DNA from: Pseudomonadales bacterium
GTDB taxonomy: Bacteria > Pseudomonadota > Gammaproteobacteria > Pseudomonadales > JAHRWD01
Direction of reading: 5' to 3'
DNA: 46,714 bases
Assembly (NCBI GenBank): GCA_019090315.1
Contig: JAHRWD010000017.1
Coordinates: 1-46,714 of the forward strand
Made by a program: the position numbers and the translations under genes. Positions within the stretch are counted from its first letter, which is position 1, and the number at the start of each line of letters is the position of its first letter. This document shows positions 26,697-36,959 of this stretch, one piece after another. The notes under the pieces were generated by a model. That model was not told where the DNA came from. It saw only the letters and a program-made list of their open reading frames with translations, and did no database searches.

Positions 26697-28121
26697 ATGA
26701 CCAAAACAAAAAAACTCAGCGTAAAAGGCTGGCTCACACATATCGAAAGCACGGAGCTTCCGATGATGTCCGGTGTATTACAAGAGCTAAACGCACTAAC
26801 TTCCAGCCCCGAAACACAGGTACATCAACTTACCGAAGTTATCCTTAAAGATGCAGTACTTACTTCACAAGTATTAAAAGTTGCGAATAGCGTTTTTTAC
26901 AACCCGGCTAAATCACCAATCAACACGGTCAGCAGAGCGGTGGTAGTCATTGGCTTTACAGGGATTTACTCGATTCTGATTTCATCTTTGGTGACAGATC
27001 AGCTAATCAGGGAAAACCCAAAACCCGCCCTGATTGACTCCCTTTACAGGGCATTCCACGGAGCGGTACAGGCCAAAAATCTTGCCCAAAGACTATCAGA
27101 TTCTGAACGTGAGGAAATATATGTTGCTACGTTGCTGTACAACATTGGCGAGCTTGCACTACTAAGCTGCGATCGTGATGAGGTAGACAAACTGTGCCGC
27201 GCACTCGAATCCACCGATGATAGCCGTGAAAAAACCATCTCGGCGGTGATTGGCATTAAGCCGAAGCAGCTCTCCAGAATGCTTGCCAAACAGTGGGAAC
27301 TTAGCGAACTGCTACAGACATCCCTGTCCGATTCCAAAAACCCAGATCCAAACGTTCGAGCCGTAATGATTGGCAATCGTATTGGTCAGCAGATGGAGTT
27401 GGGATGGGATTCGGCGGAAATGGCAAAAAACATATCCCTAGTCGCTCGGCATATAGATATTGATAAAGAAGATGCGCTGGAACAGATTCAAGTCTGGTCA
27501 GAGGATGCAAAGAAGGTAGTGCAGTCGTTTGGTATTACTCCCTCCGAACAAGCCGAGTCCGCAATAGCCGGGACTGGTTCTGCTGCAGATATTACCAAAC
27601 CCCAGCAACAGTCATTGCTGCAGCTTGATATCCTGCGAGACCTTGCGGCAATGGTTTTTGAAGATGCTTCAATCAATAGTATTTTTCAGGTATTGATTGA
27701 GGGTATACATCGCGGTATCGATATGAATCAAGCTGGAATCGCAATCCTTGACCCTAAAAACACCAGATTACACGCAAAATATATGATTGGTGAGGACACA
27801 GAGAAATGGCGTGAAAGCTTCGATTTCCCCGTACACACATCCGCCACCAACCCACTTGCGCATTGCCTGCTAAAAAACAAAGTAATCACAGTGAATACGT
27901 CTACCCAGCAAACTATCGAGCTTCAGCCCAGTCCGGGCTTCAATCGGGTATTTTCGGACAGGCCCGTTATCATGGGCCCTTTGTTTGCTGGAAAAAAACC
28001 GTTTGGAGTGATTTTTGCCACCCGTCCCGCAGATATCGAGGACAGGGATCTACAAAGTTTTGAGCATTTCGTGAATCAGGCCAACCTGTGCCTAGCATTC
28101 CTTTCCCAAAGAACCCGATGA
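26697..28121 (+). CDS. HDOD-GAF signalling protein
   Basis: A 474-residue protein with an HDOD domain (about 15-215), seen in LPMMSGVLQELNAL, KDAVLTSQVLKVANS and NTVSRAVVVIGF. A linker and a GAF-like domain (about 300-470) follow. HDOD proteins are regulators related to HD phosphohydrolases but usually lacking the catalytic metal residues; the residues in this copy do not show an HD metal site. No membrane segment or output domain is visible. The ligand of the GAF domain is unknown. Confidence 0.88.
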   Translation: MTKTKKLSVKGWLTHIESTELPMMSGVLQELNALTSSPETQVHQLTEVILKDAVLTSQVLKVANSVFYNPAKSPINTVSRAVVVIGFTGIYSILISSLVTDQLIRENPKPALIDSLYRAFHGAVQAKNLAQRLSDSEREEIYVATLLYNIGELALLSCDRDEVDKLCRALESTDDSREKTISAVIGIKPKQLSRMLAKQWELSELLQTSLSDSKNPDPNVRAVMIGNRIGQQMELGWDSAEMAKNISLVARHIDIDKEDALEQIQVWSEDAKKVVQSFGITPSEQAESAIAGTGSAADITKPQQQSLLQLDILRDLAAMVFEDASINSIFQVLIEGIHRGIDMNQAGIAILDPKNTRLHAKYMIGEDTEKWRESFDFPVHTSATNPLAHCLLKNKVITVNTSTQQTIELQPSPGFNRVFSDRPVIMGPLFAGKKPFGVIFATRPADIEDRDLQSFEHFVNQANLCLAFLSQRTR

Positions 28122-28157
28122 GCACTTTCGGGGACTTGCTCAGGGTTTTGTCTATAT

Positions 28158-28256
28158 GAGACCTCTGCATAACGTAGCGAGCGCAGGCAAGACACCAAAA
28201 GTAGGCACTGCCAAGCGACGCAGTATTGTCAAGCGCAGTAGTTATGCTGAGGTCTC
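28158..28256. mobile_element. 99-bp inverted-repeat element (MITE-like) at the end of mltD
   Basis: The ends are 16-base inverted repeats with one mismatch: GAGACCTCTGCATAAC at 28158-28173 and the reverse complement of GAGACCTCAGCATAAC at 28241-28256. The inside is GC-richer, with GCGCAG/AGCG motifs and no open frame. The GAGACCT start resembles the ends of some IS5-type elements, but I see no clear target duplication. The right end reaches the mltD stop codon: the TAG overlaps the element's last base. It could also be a REP-like or terminator element. Confidence 0.55.
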
Positions 28257-29911
28257 TAGATAGAGGTTCGACTCACATCCACATACAGAACCAGCCGGTC
28301 ACCTGCGTGAATATATTTTTTCTTCTGCAACGAATTCCAGCGAATAACATCACTTGTTTTTACCCGAAACCTGGACGCAATTTTTGCCAACGAATCACCA
28401 TCACGAACCGGATAATAAACCTTGCGGGTTAAGGTGCCACCCCGGCCGGCATTGTCAGAACCCGGTTTTTTTGACCAAACCACCAATCGCGTTCCCGGCA
28501 TTAGCGGATCCTTTGGTGCCATTGAGTTCCAGCGAGCCAGTTCCGCTACGCCAACCTTATATTCACGAGAAATTTTCCAGAAACTGTCACCAGGTGTGAC
28601 TTCGTAATACTGCTTGATTCGATTAGTCCTGCCGGCTGAACGAGACTGGATTCTCTGTCGCCGTAGATCCGCGCTAAGGCTGTAGTTTTTAAGCGAAGTC
28701 GAGGCAACGGGAATGAGCAATGAATCACCAACTCGAATGATATTGCCGGAAATTCCATTCGCCTCCTGAATAGCGCTAACCGACGTATGATATTGCTGAG
28801 CTAGCACACCAAGATTGTCGTTGCTTTTAACTCTGTAACGCTTCCAGGTCACCCGCTGCTCCTTTGGCAGCTCCTCAAGGTTCCGCTGGAACAAAGCACT
28901 CTGGTCGGCAGGAACAAGCAGTCTGTGCGGCCCCTCAGGATCCGTAGCCCAGCGGTTATAGCCCGGGTTTAAGCGATAGATCTCTTCTATCTCCGTTTGT
29001 GATAGTTCCGACGCAAACGCCAGATCAATTTGGCTACCGACATCAACGACCTCGAAATACGGTATATTCGGTATGGGTGTGAAGTGCTGCCATACCAGCT
29101 CGTGTTCACCAATCAGTTTGGCGAGTGCAAGCAACTTCGGCACATAGGCACTGGTTTCATCCGGAAGCTTCAGATTCCAGAAATCGACCTCCTTGCCCAG
29201 CTTTTTATTGTGACGTATTGCCCGGTTAACCGTGCCCATACCAGAGTTGTAGGCCGCCAAAGCCAGTAACCAGTCTCCATCATAGTAATTGCTCAGCATC
29301 TGCAAATAATCCAGCGCCGCCGCGGTCGAGGCAACGATATCCCGGCGACCGTCATACCACCAGTTCTGCTTCAAGCCATACATTTTTCCGGTTGAAGGAA
29401 TAAACTGCCACATGCCCGATGCGCGCCCGTGGGAGTATGCAAACGGATCAAACGCGCTCTCAACAATCGGTAGCAGCATAATTTCGGCGGGCATATCACG
29501 CTTATCCAGCTCCGTTAGAATGTGAAACAGGTAGCGATCAGCCCTCTGGCTGACCCGTGCAAGATAATCTTCATGCTTGGCATACCATCGATAGTACACC
29601 TCTATCTGGGGCTCTACTGAGCCTGAATCCAGACGAAACGAAGCCTGTGCGGAAAGCCAAAGGTTATCGTAATCGCAGAGCTCAGCCGATAACTGTGATG
29701 AAGTGTCGTCTGGCTTACTATTGGCTTGCACAACAGGCACAACGGAATCCAAAATTGTATCCTGAATGACAACTGAGTCCTGCGTGCTGGTATCGCTGGC
29801 TTTCTCTGTCTTAGGTGCCATTCCACTTTCGCAGCCAATAATGGTCGCCGCTGCGATTGCAACAATAGCTGTAACTCTGAAGATATAACTCAATCTATTA
29901 CCCGTCTGCAT
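28256..29911 (-). CDS. mltD: Membrane-bound lytic murein transglycosylase D with three LysM domains
   Basis: A 551-residue lipoprotein that cleaves peptidoglycan. The lipobox TIIGC gives C27 as the lipidated residue. A Pro/Thr/Ser-rich linker precedes the SLT domain, with catalytic E151 in IVESAFDPFAYS and the GMWQFIPSTGK block. Three C-terminal LysM peptidoglycan-binding repeats follow at about 352-400, 438-483 and 499-546. No clear ribosome-binding site precedes the ATG. The stop codon is shared with the edge of the inverted-repeat element. Confidence 0.94.
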   Translation of the reverse strand: MQTGNRLSYIFRVTAIVAIAAATIIGCESGMAPKTEKASDTSTQDSVVIQDTILDSVVPVVQANSKPDDTSSQLSAELCDYDNLWLSAQASFRLDSGSVEPQIEVYYRWYAKHEDYLARVSQRADRYLFHILTELDKRDMPAEIMLLPIVESAFDPFAYSHGRASGMWQFIPSTGKMYGLKQNWWYDGRRDIVASTAAALDYLQMLSNYYDGDWLLALAAYNSGMGTVNRAIRHNKKLGKEVDFWNLKLPDETSAYVPKLLALAKLIGEHELVWQHFTPIPNIPYFEVVDVGSQIDLAFASELSQTEIEEIYRLNPGYNRWATDPEGPHRLLVPADQSALFQRNLEELPKEQRVTWKRYRVKSNDNLGVLAQQYHTSVSAIQEANGISGNIIRVGDSLLIPVASTSLKNYSLSADLRRQRIQSRSAGRTNRIKQYYEVTPGDSFWKISREYKVGVAELARWNSMAPKDPLMPGTRLVVWSKKPGSDNAGRGGTLTRKVYYPVRDGDSLAKIASRFRVKTSDVIRWNSLQKKKYIHAGDRLVLYVDVSRTSI

Positions 29912-30214
29912 CGTTGGAACATTGAATATTTCGTGTAGTGTGGAGCTATTGAGCTAGTCCTGTTGCTATCGAAACAATGCAATAAGCTGGTCCTTCCAGT
30001 GAGCAAAGCCGCTCGCTTTTCGTAGCAAGGTATCAAATTAGCAAATGAAGCATATATAATCAGCATCAATGGTTATTCGGGCTATCGATGGAAAGCCCTG
30101 CTCCTGATTGTTTTTTGTTCATAAATCATAGCCTTTCAGCCCGGCCATGCCAAGAAAGCCGATAACCTTGAGAACTCAATCACACCAAAACAGCACCAGC
30201 TCAGGTCGCCTCGC
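29912..30214. other. Divergent intergenic region, with a possible -10 of the rnhA-dnaQ operon
   Basis: No gene is visible. A TATAAT at 30055-30060 (plus strand) could be the -10 of the methyltransferase-rnhA-dnaQ operon, with a start near 30067, but no good -35 accompanies it. Small hairpins occur (for example GAGC...GCTC near 30001-30014). I could not place the mltD promoter. Confidence 0.35.
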
Positions 30215-31024
30215 TTGAAGTTTTTAAAACCACACAGATCGCCTGCATGCAACCGCAGCCACCAGCAGTTCTGGTTTCATAGCGAGCTCGGAAAAGAGGT
30301 GCTTGCGGCAGAGAAACGGGCTATCGAATCGCAATTATACGACATTCCCTTCGATAAAATTAAGGGGGATCAGTCTTTTCAATCTGCCAACTGCTATAAC
30401 GCCCTGATTGATTTCGGTAATCAACATCCGTTTTTCAAACTAGTGCCGTCTCAAATCATCACCAAAAAAACAGATCTCATCATAGCTGACGGGACTGAAT
30501 TGCCCCTGGTTCCCGACAATGCCAACCTTATGATCCTGCATCATCATTGCGATTTTTCGGATCACCCCCAACAGGTGATCCGAGAAGCCGTACTCAGCCT
30601 GGCTCCGGAGGGAAAGCTTATTGTGATTGGCTTCAACCCGTCCAGCCTGTGGGGGCTTTGGAGGCTCATTGCTATATGGTTCAAACCTATGCCCTGGCGC
30701 GCCAACTTCATCCGGCCGCAACGCATGACCGATTGGCTGACACTACTCAACTGCCGGATAGAACAAAAGGAATTCGTTGTATTTAAGCCAGCGGTCAGGC
30801 AACGCGGCCTTAGCTCAAAATTTGGATTCATAGGCGCGCTGGCAACGCGTTATAATCTGCCCTTCGGTGCGGTTTACGTGATTACCGCCACTAAAAAAAC
30901 CCACGCCAGAACCCCCATACGCAATCGCTGGAAACGCCCTGAACTTAAGCCGTTGATGATGCCAAAACCCAGCTACAACCATATCGATAGAGATCCACAC
31001 AGGAATACTGAACAAAAACCATGA
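30215..31024 (+). CDS. YafS-like SAM-dependent methyltransferase
   Basis: A 269-residue class I methyltransferase-like protein. Its middle part contains the post-motif segments typical of small-molecule methyltransferases ([17 protein letters not shown] and [14 protein letters not shown]). Its place directly before rnhA-dnaQ matches YafS of enterobacteria. The start is a TTG; no in-frame ATG fits. Its stop overlaps the rnhA start by four bases (ATGA), so the three genes form one coupled operon. The glycine-rich SAM-binding motif I is weak, so activity is uncertain. The substrate is unknown. Confidence 0.8.
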   Translation: MKFLKPHRSPACNRSHQQFWFHSELGKEVLAAEKRAIESQLYDIPFDKIKGDQSFQSANCYNALIDFGNQHPFFKLVPSQIITKKTDLIIADGTELPLVPDNANLMILHHHCDFSDHPQQVIREAVLSLAPEGKLIVIGFNPSSLWGLWRLIAIWFKPMPWRANFIRPQRMTDWLTLLNCRIEQKEFVVFKPAVRQRGLSSKFGFIGALATRYNLPFGAVYVITATKKTHARTPIRNRWKRPELKPLMMPKPSYNHIDRDPHRNTEQKP

Positions 31025-31470
31025 GTGAAAAAGTAGAAATATTTACCGACGGCGCCTGCAAAGGCAACCCAGGCCCCGGTGGCTGGGGCGCTTTCCTGCG
31101 CTTTGGCGAACACGAAAAGAAACTCTGTGGTGGCGAAGCACTTACCACCAATAATCGTATGGAGCTCATGGCCGCGATCGAAGGCCTGGCTGCGCTGAAA
31201 CGCGGTTCACAGGTAGAACTCACCACCGATTCGCAATACGTACGAAAGGGCATCACGGAATGGATGCCCAACTGGAAGAAGCGCAACTGGCGCACCGCTG
31301 CCAAAAAGCCGGTTAAGAATGTAGACCTGTGGCAAGCGCTGGATAAAGAAAGCGCTCGGCATCAGATAAACTGGCACTGGATCAAAGGCCATAGCGGCCA
31401 CCCTGAAAACGAACTAGCGGATCAGCTGGCCAACGAAGGTGTACTACCGTTTATGGAAAACAACCCATGA
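31021..31470 (+). CDS. rnhA: Ribonuclease HI
   Basis: A 149-residue RNase H that degrades the RNA strand of RNA-DNA hybrids. The catalytic carboxylates D10 ([14 protein letters not shown]), E48 (NNRMELMAA) and D70 (TTDSQYV) are present, with the C-terminal histidine/aspartate region [13 protein letters not shown]. It overlaps both neighbours by ATGA junctions. In E. coli rnhA and dnaQ are divergent; here they run in the same direction. Confidence 0.97.
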   Translation: MSEKVEIFTDGACKGNPGPGGWGAFLRFGEHEKKLCGGEALTTNNRMELMAAIEGLAALKRGSQVELTTDSQYVRKGITEWMPNWKKRNWRTAAKKPVKNVDLWQALDKESARHQINWHWIKGHSGHPENELADQLANEGVLPFMENNP

Positions 31471-32186
31471 GACAGATTGTTTTAGATACAGAAACCACTG
31501 GGCTGGAAGTAGAACAGGGCAACCGTATTATCGAAATTGGTGCGGTTGAACTGATCAACCGCAAACCCACCGGCAATCACTACCATCAGTACATCAACCC
31601 GGAGCGGGATATTGAGGCCGGTGCGCTTGAAGTTCACGGACTGGATGTTGATTTTCTCAGTAACTACCCCGTCTTCGCATCGATTGGCCAGGCTTTTCTG
31701 GATTATATCGAAGGTGCTGAACTGATTATCCACAATGCCCCCTTCGATCTCGGGTTCCTGAATATGGAACTCACCAAAACCGACGCTCGCTTCACCCCCA
31801 TCGAAGAAAGCAATAGCGTTATTGATAGCCTGGTGATGGCTCGACGCAAACACCCCGGCCAAAAGAACAACCTGGATGCACTGTGCCGCCGCTATCAGGT
31901 AGACAATTCGACACGGGAGCTGCATGGCGCGCTGCTGGATGCGGAAATTCTGGCGGATGTGTATCTGCGTTTAACCGGTGGTCAGGTGGCCTTAACGCTG
32001 GAGGGAAATACTGAAAGTTCCCACTCGAACCAGCAACAAAAACCACTACCAGTGAAGCTCACCAATCCACTACGGGTGGTAACCGCCAGCACTGAAGAGC
32101 AGACAGCGCACCAGGCCTATCTGGATAAAATTGATCAAAAAAGTGATGGGAATTGCCTTTGGAACCACCTGCAGGAATCAAAATAA
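31467..32186 (+). CDS. dnaQ: DNA polymerase III epsilon subunit (3'-5' proofreading exonuclease)
   Basis: A 239-residue proofreading subunit. The DEDDh exonuclease motifs are Exo [10 protein letters not shown] (D7, E9), Exo [15 protein letters not shown] and Exo [19 protein letters not shown] shorter C-terminal tail binds the alpha subunit. The start overlaps rnhA by four bases. The last 9 bases overlap the convergent cydC gene. Confidence 0.97.
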   Translation: MRQIVLDTETTGLEVEQGNRIIEIGAVELINRKPTGNHYHQYINPERDIEAGALEVHGLDVDFLSNYPVFASIGQAFLDYIEGAELIIHNAPFDLGFLNMELTKTDARFTPIEESNSVIDSLVMARRKHPGQKNNLDALCRRYQVDNSTRELHGALLDAEILADVYLRLTGGQVALTLEGNTESSHSNQQQKPLPVKLTNPLRVVTASTEEQTAHQAYLDKIDQKSDGNCLWNHLQESK

Positions 32187-33902
32187 CCGCAGTTGATTTG
32201 AGTACAGCGCATCCGCCTTGATCAACTGTTGATGCGACCCCTGCCCCACTATGCGGCCGTCCTCTATCAGATAGATCCAATCCATCTTTTTTAACATCCG
32301 TGGATTGTGTGTAATCAATACTACCGTACGGTCCTTCATCAGTTCAAAAATGGCCTGCAACACCTGTTGTTCGGTTTTAAAATCCAAACCTTCTGTAGGC
32401 TCATCTAATATCAAAATTTGCCCTGGCTTCAATAGTGCCTGGGCGATAGCGAGACGCCTTGCCTGACCACCCGACAGCCCGACACCCGATTGCCCTAGCC
32501 AGGTATCATAACCATCAACCAATTCATTGATAAAATCCGTCAATCCCGCTGTCGCACAGGCCCGATCAAGCATCGCCTGATCTGCATCCGGATTGGCCAA
32601 CATCAAGTTGTCTCGGATGGTTGCGGAAAACAAATAGCTGTGTTGCGAGACGACAGAAAATTGTTTGCGCAGGTCACTTTCTGTATAGCATTCAATCGCA
32701 TGACCTGCGATTGTGATGCAACCCGTGTCAGCTTGCCAAAAACCCAGAAGCAGGTGGGCAATACTGGATTTTCCTGCACCACTGGCACCCACTATTGCAA
32801 CGTGGTCGCCGCTTTTTATCTCCAGACTAATGTCCTTCAATACTGGCCCTTCGTTAAGGTTATAACTGAACTGGATCTGCTCAAGGCAGATGCTGCCATC
32901 GATTGGCTCGGGTGATCCGTCTACAGGCTCGATTCTTGTCGGAGGCATATCGGCCATACACAATATCCGCGACAAAGAGGCCGCAACAATCGGCATTTGC
33001 TCGAATGTTAGTGCCAGGGGTACAACCACCTCGAAGCTTGCCAACACCAACAGGGTTAACATGGCCAACTCTGTGTTTGCTCGATCACCGCTTACGACCT
33101 GCGGAATTAAAAGCCATAAAGCGGCCCAGACCGTAAGATTGATCAATAGCAGTGATACCCCCTGTGCAGAGGCTGAGGTTTTATTGAGCCGATCTTGCTT
33201 AGCCAGCAAGAACTGGTTCAATTGCGCAGTTTTATCAATCTGCGCCTGAGCAGCCTGATAGACAATCAGTTCGCGCATCCCCTGCAAGCCATCAATAATG
33301 CTGGTACGAAGAGCTGCCGATGCCTTCACAGATTGTTCGGCATAATTTCGATTTGACTGGATAATCCAGGCCGGTAAAACCATTCCGGCTGCCAATAGAC
33401 CAATCATTAGAATGATGCTCAGGTCCGTGCTATAAAACCAGGCTACGATCACTACGATGGGCCCAGCGATCACTGCAACGAAAACCGGCACTAAAATTCT
33501 CAGATAAAAATCGTCCAGTCGCCCTACATCTGCCTGAAGCCGGCTGAGCAAATCACTACTATGCATCCCCTGTAAATGTGCGGGAGCCAAAGGCTCTAGC
33601 CGTCGATAAAACCAGACTCTTAACTCACTAAGGAATTTAAAAGTAATGTCGTGAGTAACATAGCGCTCCGCATAACGTCCACCGGTACGAATAATCGCCA
33701 GGAAGCGAATAATGCCCGCAGGTGTAAAGTAATTCATCATAACGCCGGTGACACCCGCAACCGCCATCGACGCAATAAACCAGCCAGAAACCGTTAACAG
33801 TGCAATATTGGCTAATACGGTAATCAGCGCTAGAATTCCCCCCAACAACATCCACCGCAGGTGGGGTCTTGAAAGTGTCAACAACCGATAAAAATTTTTC
33901 AT
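32178..33902 (-). CDS. cydC: CydC, subunit of the CydDC thiol-reductant ABC exporter
   Basis: A 574-residue half-transporter with an N-terminal six-TM domain (about 10-320) and an ATPase domain. It shows Walker A GASGAGKSS, signature LSGGQARRLAIAQ and Walker B ILILDEPTEGLD. With CydD it exports glutathione/cysteine and is needed to assemble cytochrome bd. It overlaps cydD by ATGA. Placing it in the same operon as the oxidase supports that function. Confidence 0.94.
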   Translation of the reverse strand: MKNFYRLLTLSRPHLRWMLLGGILALITVLANIALLTVSGWFIASMAVAGVTGVMMNYFTPAGIIRFLAIIRTGGRYAERYVTHDITFKFLSELRVWFYRRLEPLAPAHLQGMHSSDLLSRLQADVGRLDDFYLRILVPVFVAVIAGPIVVIVAWFYSTDLSIILMIGLLAAGMVLPAWIIQSNRNYAEQSVKASAALRTSIIDGLQGMRELIVYQAAQAQIDKTAQLNQFLLAKQDRLNKTSASAQGVSLLLINLTVWAALWLLIPQVVSGDRANTELAMLTLLVLASFEVVVPLALTFEQMPIVAASLSRILCMADMPPTRIEPVDGSPEPIDGSICLEQIQFSYNLNEGPVLKDISLEIKSGDHVAIVGASGAGKSSIAHLLLGFWQADTGCITIAGHAIECYTESDLRKQFSVVSQHSYLFSATIRDNLMLANPDADQAMLDRACATAGLTDFINELVDGYDTWLGQSGVGLSGGQARRLAIAQALLKPGQILILDEPTEGLDFKTEQQVLQAIFELMKDRTVVLITHNPRMLKKMDWIYLIEDGRIVGQGSHQQLIKADALYSNQLRLF

Positions 33903-35650
33903 CGCACATTCGCCAAAGCGACAAATTCGCTATAAAGGCCAGATTGTTCAATCAGCGCATGATGACTCCCTTCTTCTACTAACATACCTTCATGTAGCAC
34001 TAGTATTTTTTTCGCGTGTTTTACCGTATGCAATCGATGCGCAGCGACGATCACCAAATGATCTTTCGCATACCATTGAATAGCTTTTTGAATGGATGCT
34101 TCCGATACCGAATCGAGATGCGCTGTAGGTTCATCCAGTAACAATAGCGCTGCACGCTTATAGAATGCTCTTGCCAGTGCCAGGCGCTGTATTTGACCAC
34201 CCGACAAACCGTGACCGCCCTCACCTACCGATGTGTAGTATCCCGCTGGCAACGCCTGAATAAACTCATCGGCACCGGCAAGTTCTGCGGCATATTTTAT
34301 TTTTTTTGCATCGGTATCATTTTCACACATGCTGATATTCATGCTAATACTTGCGGACAACAGCCGAGCCTGTTGCGGAACCCAGGCGATTTGTTCCTGC
34401 CAGTGTGGAATATTTTCCACTGAAAGCACTTTTTGATTGACTGCGATAGAACCTTCATAGGGTAGATTAAATCCCAACAGGCAATCCAGAAGGGTACTTT
34501 TTCCTGCCCCACTTTGACCCACAATGGCATAGAGACCTGTTCTTTCGAAACAGGTGTTTAACCCTTTGAGGGCCGGTCGATCATCACTGTAGCGGTAGTG
34601 AAAATTGCGCAGCTCAATATGCAAAGGTTGCGCTGTTGAAGGCTCGATTGTTTCTATCGCCGAAAACCCTGAAGATTCAGTCTGCAGTACTTCAATCATT
34701 TTTCCTGCTGCAGTCACGGCCTGTAGACGTGCATGGTACTGAGCGCCCAAATTACGCAAGGGTGCGTAAAACTCGGGAGCAAGGAGTAGCACCATAAAGC
34801 CAGAGGAAAAATCAAGCGTACCCCAATAAAGCCTGAATCCAATCGTGATAGCGACCATGGCAATACTCACCGTTGCCAGAAATTCCAATGCCAGGGATGA
34901 TAAAAAAGCCACTTTCAAAACCGACATGGTACTGTGCCGGTAAGCATCAGAAATAGAAGCAATAGTAGCGGCTTCCCGTTTGCTGGCATTGAACAGTTTA
35001 AGTTGGGTTAAGCCCTGTATAACATCCAGAAAATGACTACCCATGCGGAACAGATCACGCCAGCGCTGCTGATTCAACGCCTCTGTTTTGGTGCCGATAA
35101 GGATCATGAAAAAAGGGATCAACGGCAAGGTAAAAAGGAAAATCAAACCGGATTTCCAATCGAAAGGTATTACGACTACAAGAATTGCGATGGGAATGAG
35201 CGAGCTAAAAGCAACTGCCGGCAAGTAGCGTGCGTAGTAGTCCTCCAGAGATTCGACACCTTCATGTAACAGGCTGCTGATTTCACCCGTTCGCTGCCCT
35301 TCTAGCCACACGGGCCCGAGTTCAAATAGCTTGTGATTAAGTTGCTCACGAACAAATCGTTTAATTCGTGCTGCCGCTTTAAAGGCATAACGTTCTGTTG
35401 CCCGGGTCAGGATGCTGCGCAACACAATGAGGGCCAGAATACCCCACAAATAAAAAGCGATATCATCAAGCGTTTTTGAATCGAACATCACCCCCTGTAA
35501 TGTTTGCGCTAACAACCAGGCCTGTGCGATGAGTAGCAGGGCACTACATGTTCCAAGAGCCACTGAATATTTCAGCTGCTGCCCAGCCAACAGTTTATTC
35601 TGTTTTAACCAGCGTTTTTCCGCCTGCCCCTTTGTGGCACCTGAATCCAC
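33899..35650 (-). CDS. cydD: CydD, subunit of the CydDC thiol-reductant ABC exporter
   Basis: A 583-residue half-transporter with Walker A GQSGAGKSTL, signature LSGGQIQRLALARAF and Walker B LLLLDEPTAHLD, preceded by six TM segments. The start is GTG, 14 bases after the cydX stop, with no strong ribosome-binding site, so it probably depends on coupling to cydX. Confidence 0.94.
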   Translation of the reverse strand: MDSGATKGQAEKRWLKQNKLLAGQQLKYSVALGTCSALLLIAQAWLLAQTLQGVMFDSKTLDDIAFYLWGILALIVLRSILTRATERYAFKAAARIKRFVREQLNHKLFELGPVWLEGQRTGEISSLLHEGVESLEDYYARYLPAVAFSSLIPIAILVVVIPFDWKSGLIFLFTLPLIPFFMILIGTKTEALNQQRWRDLFRMGSHFLDVIQGLTQLKLFNASKREAATIASISDAYRHSTMSVLKVAFLSSLALEFLATVSIAMVAITIGFRLYWGTLDFSSGFMVLLLAPEFYAPLRNLGAQYHARLQAVTAAGKMIEVLQTESSGFSAIETIEPSTAQPLHIELRNFHYRYSDDRPALKGLNTCFERTGLYAIVGQSGAGKSTLLDCLLGFNLPYEGSIAVNQKVLSVENIPHWQEQIAWVPQQARLLSASISMNISMCENDTDAKKIKYAAELAGADEFIQALPAGYYTSVGEGGHGLSGGQIQRLALARAFYKRAALLLLDEPTAHLDSVSEASIQKAIQWYAKDHLVIVAAHRLHTVKHAKKILVLHEGMLVEEGSHHALIEQSGLYSEFVALANVR

Positions 35651-35664
35651 TTTATGCGTATCGA

Positions 35665-35781
35665 TTACTCTTTATCTTCCGCATCGCTCTCTTTGAGTTG
35701 CTCTAGCTCATACCACATTACATTGATGACACCCAAAGCACAGGCCAACAATACACCTAAAATCCAGCTAAAGTACCACAT
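35665..35781 (-). CDS. cydX: CydX, small subunit of cytochrome bd oxidase
   Basis: A 38-codon gene, easily missed. Its product starts MWYFSWILGVLLACALGVIN and continues to an acidic tail (ending EDKE). A single TM helix begins at the N-terminus after the W-Y-F-S-W residues, which is the CydX signature (YFxWILG). A strong GAAGGGAA lies before the ATG. It sits between cydB and cydD. CydX stabilises the heme b595/d site. Confidence 0.93.
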   Translation of the reverse strand: MWYFSWILGVLLACALGVINVMWYELEQLKESDAEDKE

Positions 35782-35805
35782 GATTTATTCCCTTCATTAA
35801 TTCGT

Positions 35806-36948
35806 TTAATAGGTGGAGTGGGGGTTATTTTTGATTTCATCCACCGTGACCTTCCTCCACATTTTCCTGTAGCACCAGAATGTGTATGACAAAATAATGG
35901 GGAGCAATAATGCTACTACCATAAACATAATGTTCAGCGTGTAATGGCTGGAAACTGCATCCCACATCGTCAGGCTGCTATTTAAATCACTACTCGATGG
36001 CATGAGAAATGGAAACATAGCAAAACTTGCCGTACAAATAATGCTGGCAATCGACATGGAGCTAGCCAAAAACCCCATCCCTGGTCGTTTGATATGAGAA
36101 AAAAACCACGCGCATAGCGCACCCAGGATGCCAAGTAACGGGAATGCCATTGTTAACGGCATGGTCTGATAGTTCAGCAACCATCCAGTCGATTGCAACG
36201 CGACTGTTTTATCCAGTGGCGTAAATACTGAACCCGCAGCAGGCATCTCGACAATCACATAGCTATCGATAAAATTGGAGAGCCAAAAACCCGCCAATAC
36301 AAACCCGGCCACCAATACCAGCACCACTACCTTAACGGCCCGTTTGGCACGCTCTGCAATATCATCATCTGTGCGCATTTGTAGCCAAAGAGCACCTTGC
36401 ATGATCAACATTGAAAGACTGATCACACCACACAGCAGGGCAAAAGGGTTGAGCAATGCCAGAAAAGAACCTGTGTAGGTGATGTTCAAAAATTCATTAA
36501 AGTGAAATGGGACACCTTGCAGCAGGTTACCAAAGGCCACACCAAAAATAATCGGGGGTACTGAGCTACCTACGAATAATGCCTTGTCCCAGAAAAACCG
36601 CCAACGCAAATCGTCAATTTTACTTCTGTAGTCAAAACCAATCGGTCGCAAAAAAAGCGCAAACAAAATAATCATCATAGCGAAATAAAAACCAGAAAAA
36701 GCAGCGGCGTACACCATTGGCCAGGCAGAAAACAAAGCGGCCGCAGCAGTAATAAACCAGACCTGATTACCATCCCAGTGCGGGCCTATGGTATTGATTA
36801 TTGCGCGACGCTCTTCATCATTTTTACCTAAAAAAACCAGCAGTGTGCCTACCCCCATATCCATTCCATCGGCGATGGCAAAGCCAATAAGAAGCACTCC
36901 GATAAGCACCCACCAAATCAGCTTTAATGTTTCATAGTCAAATAACAT
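35806..36948 (-). CDS. cydB: Cytochrome bd ubiquinol oxidase subunit II
   Basis: A 380-residue membrane protein with the family start FDYETLKLIWWVLIGVLLIG (3-22) and motifs such as GPHWDGNQVWFITA and the internal FRPIGFDYRSK-like segment. It pairs with CydA in the high-affinity terminal oxidase used at low oxygen. GGAAGC precedes the ATG, 11 bases after the cydA stop. Confidence 0.97.
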   Translation of the reverse strand: MLFDYETLKLIWWVLIGVLLIGFAIADGMDMGVGTLLVFLGKNDEERRAIINTIGPHWDGNQVWFITAAAALFSAWPMVYAAAFSGFYFAMMIILFALFLRPIGFDYRSKIDDLRWRFFWDKALFVGSSVPPIIFGVAFGNLLQGVPFHFNEFLNITYTGSFLALLNPFALLCGVISLSMLIMQGALWLQMRTDDDIAERAKRAVKVVVLVLVAGFVLAGFWLSNFIDSYVIVEMPAAGSVFTPLDKTVALQSTGWLLNYQTMPLTMAFPLLGILGALCAWFFSHIKRPGMGFLASSMSIASIICTASFAMFPFLMPSSSDLNSSLTMWDAVSSHYTLNIMFMVVALLLPIILSYTFWCYRKMWRKVTVDEIKNNPHSTY

Positions 36949-36959
36949 AATCGTGCTTC

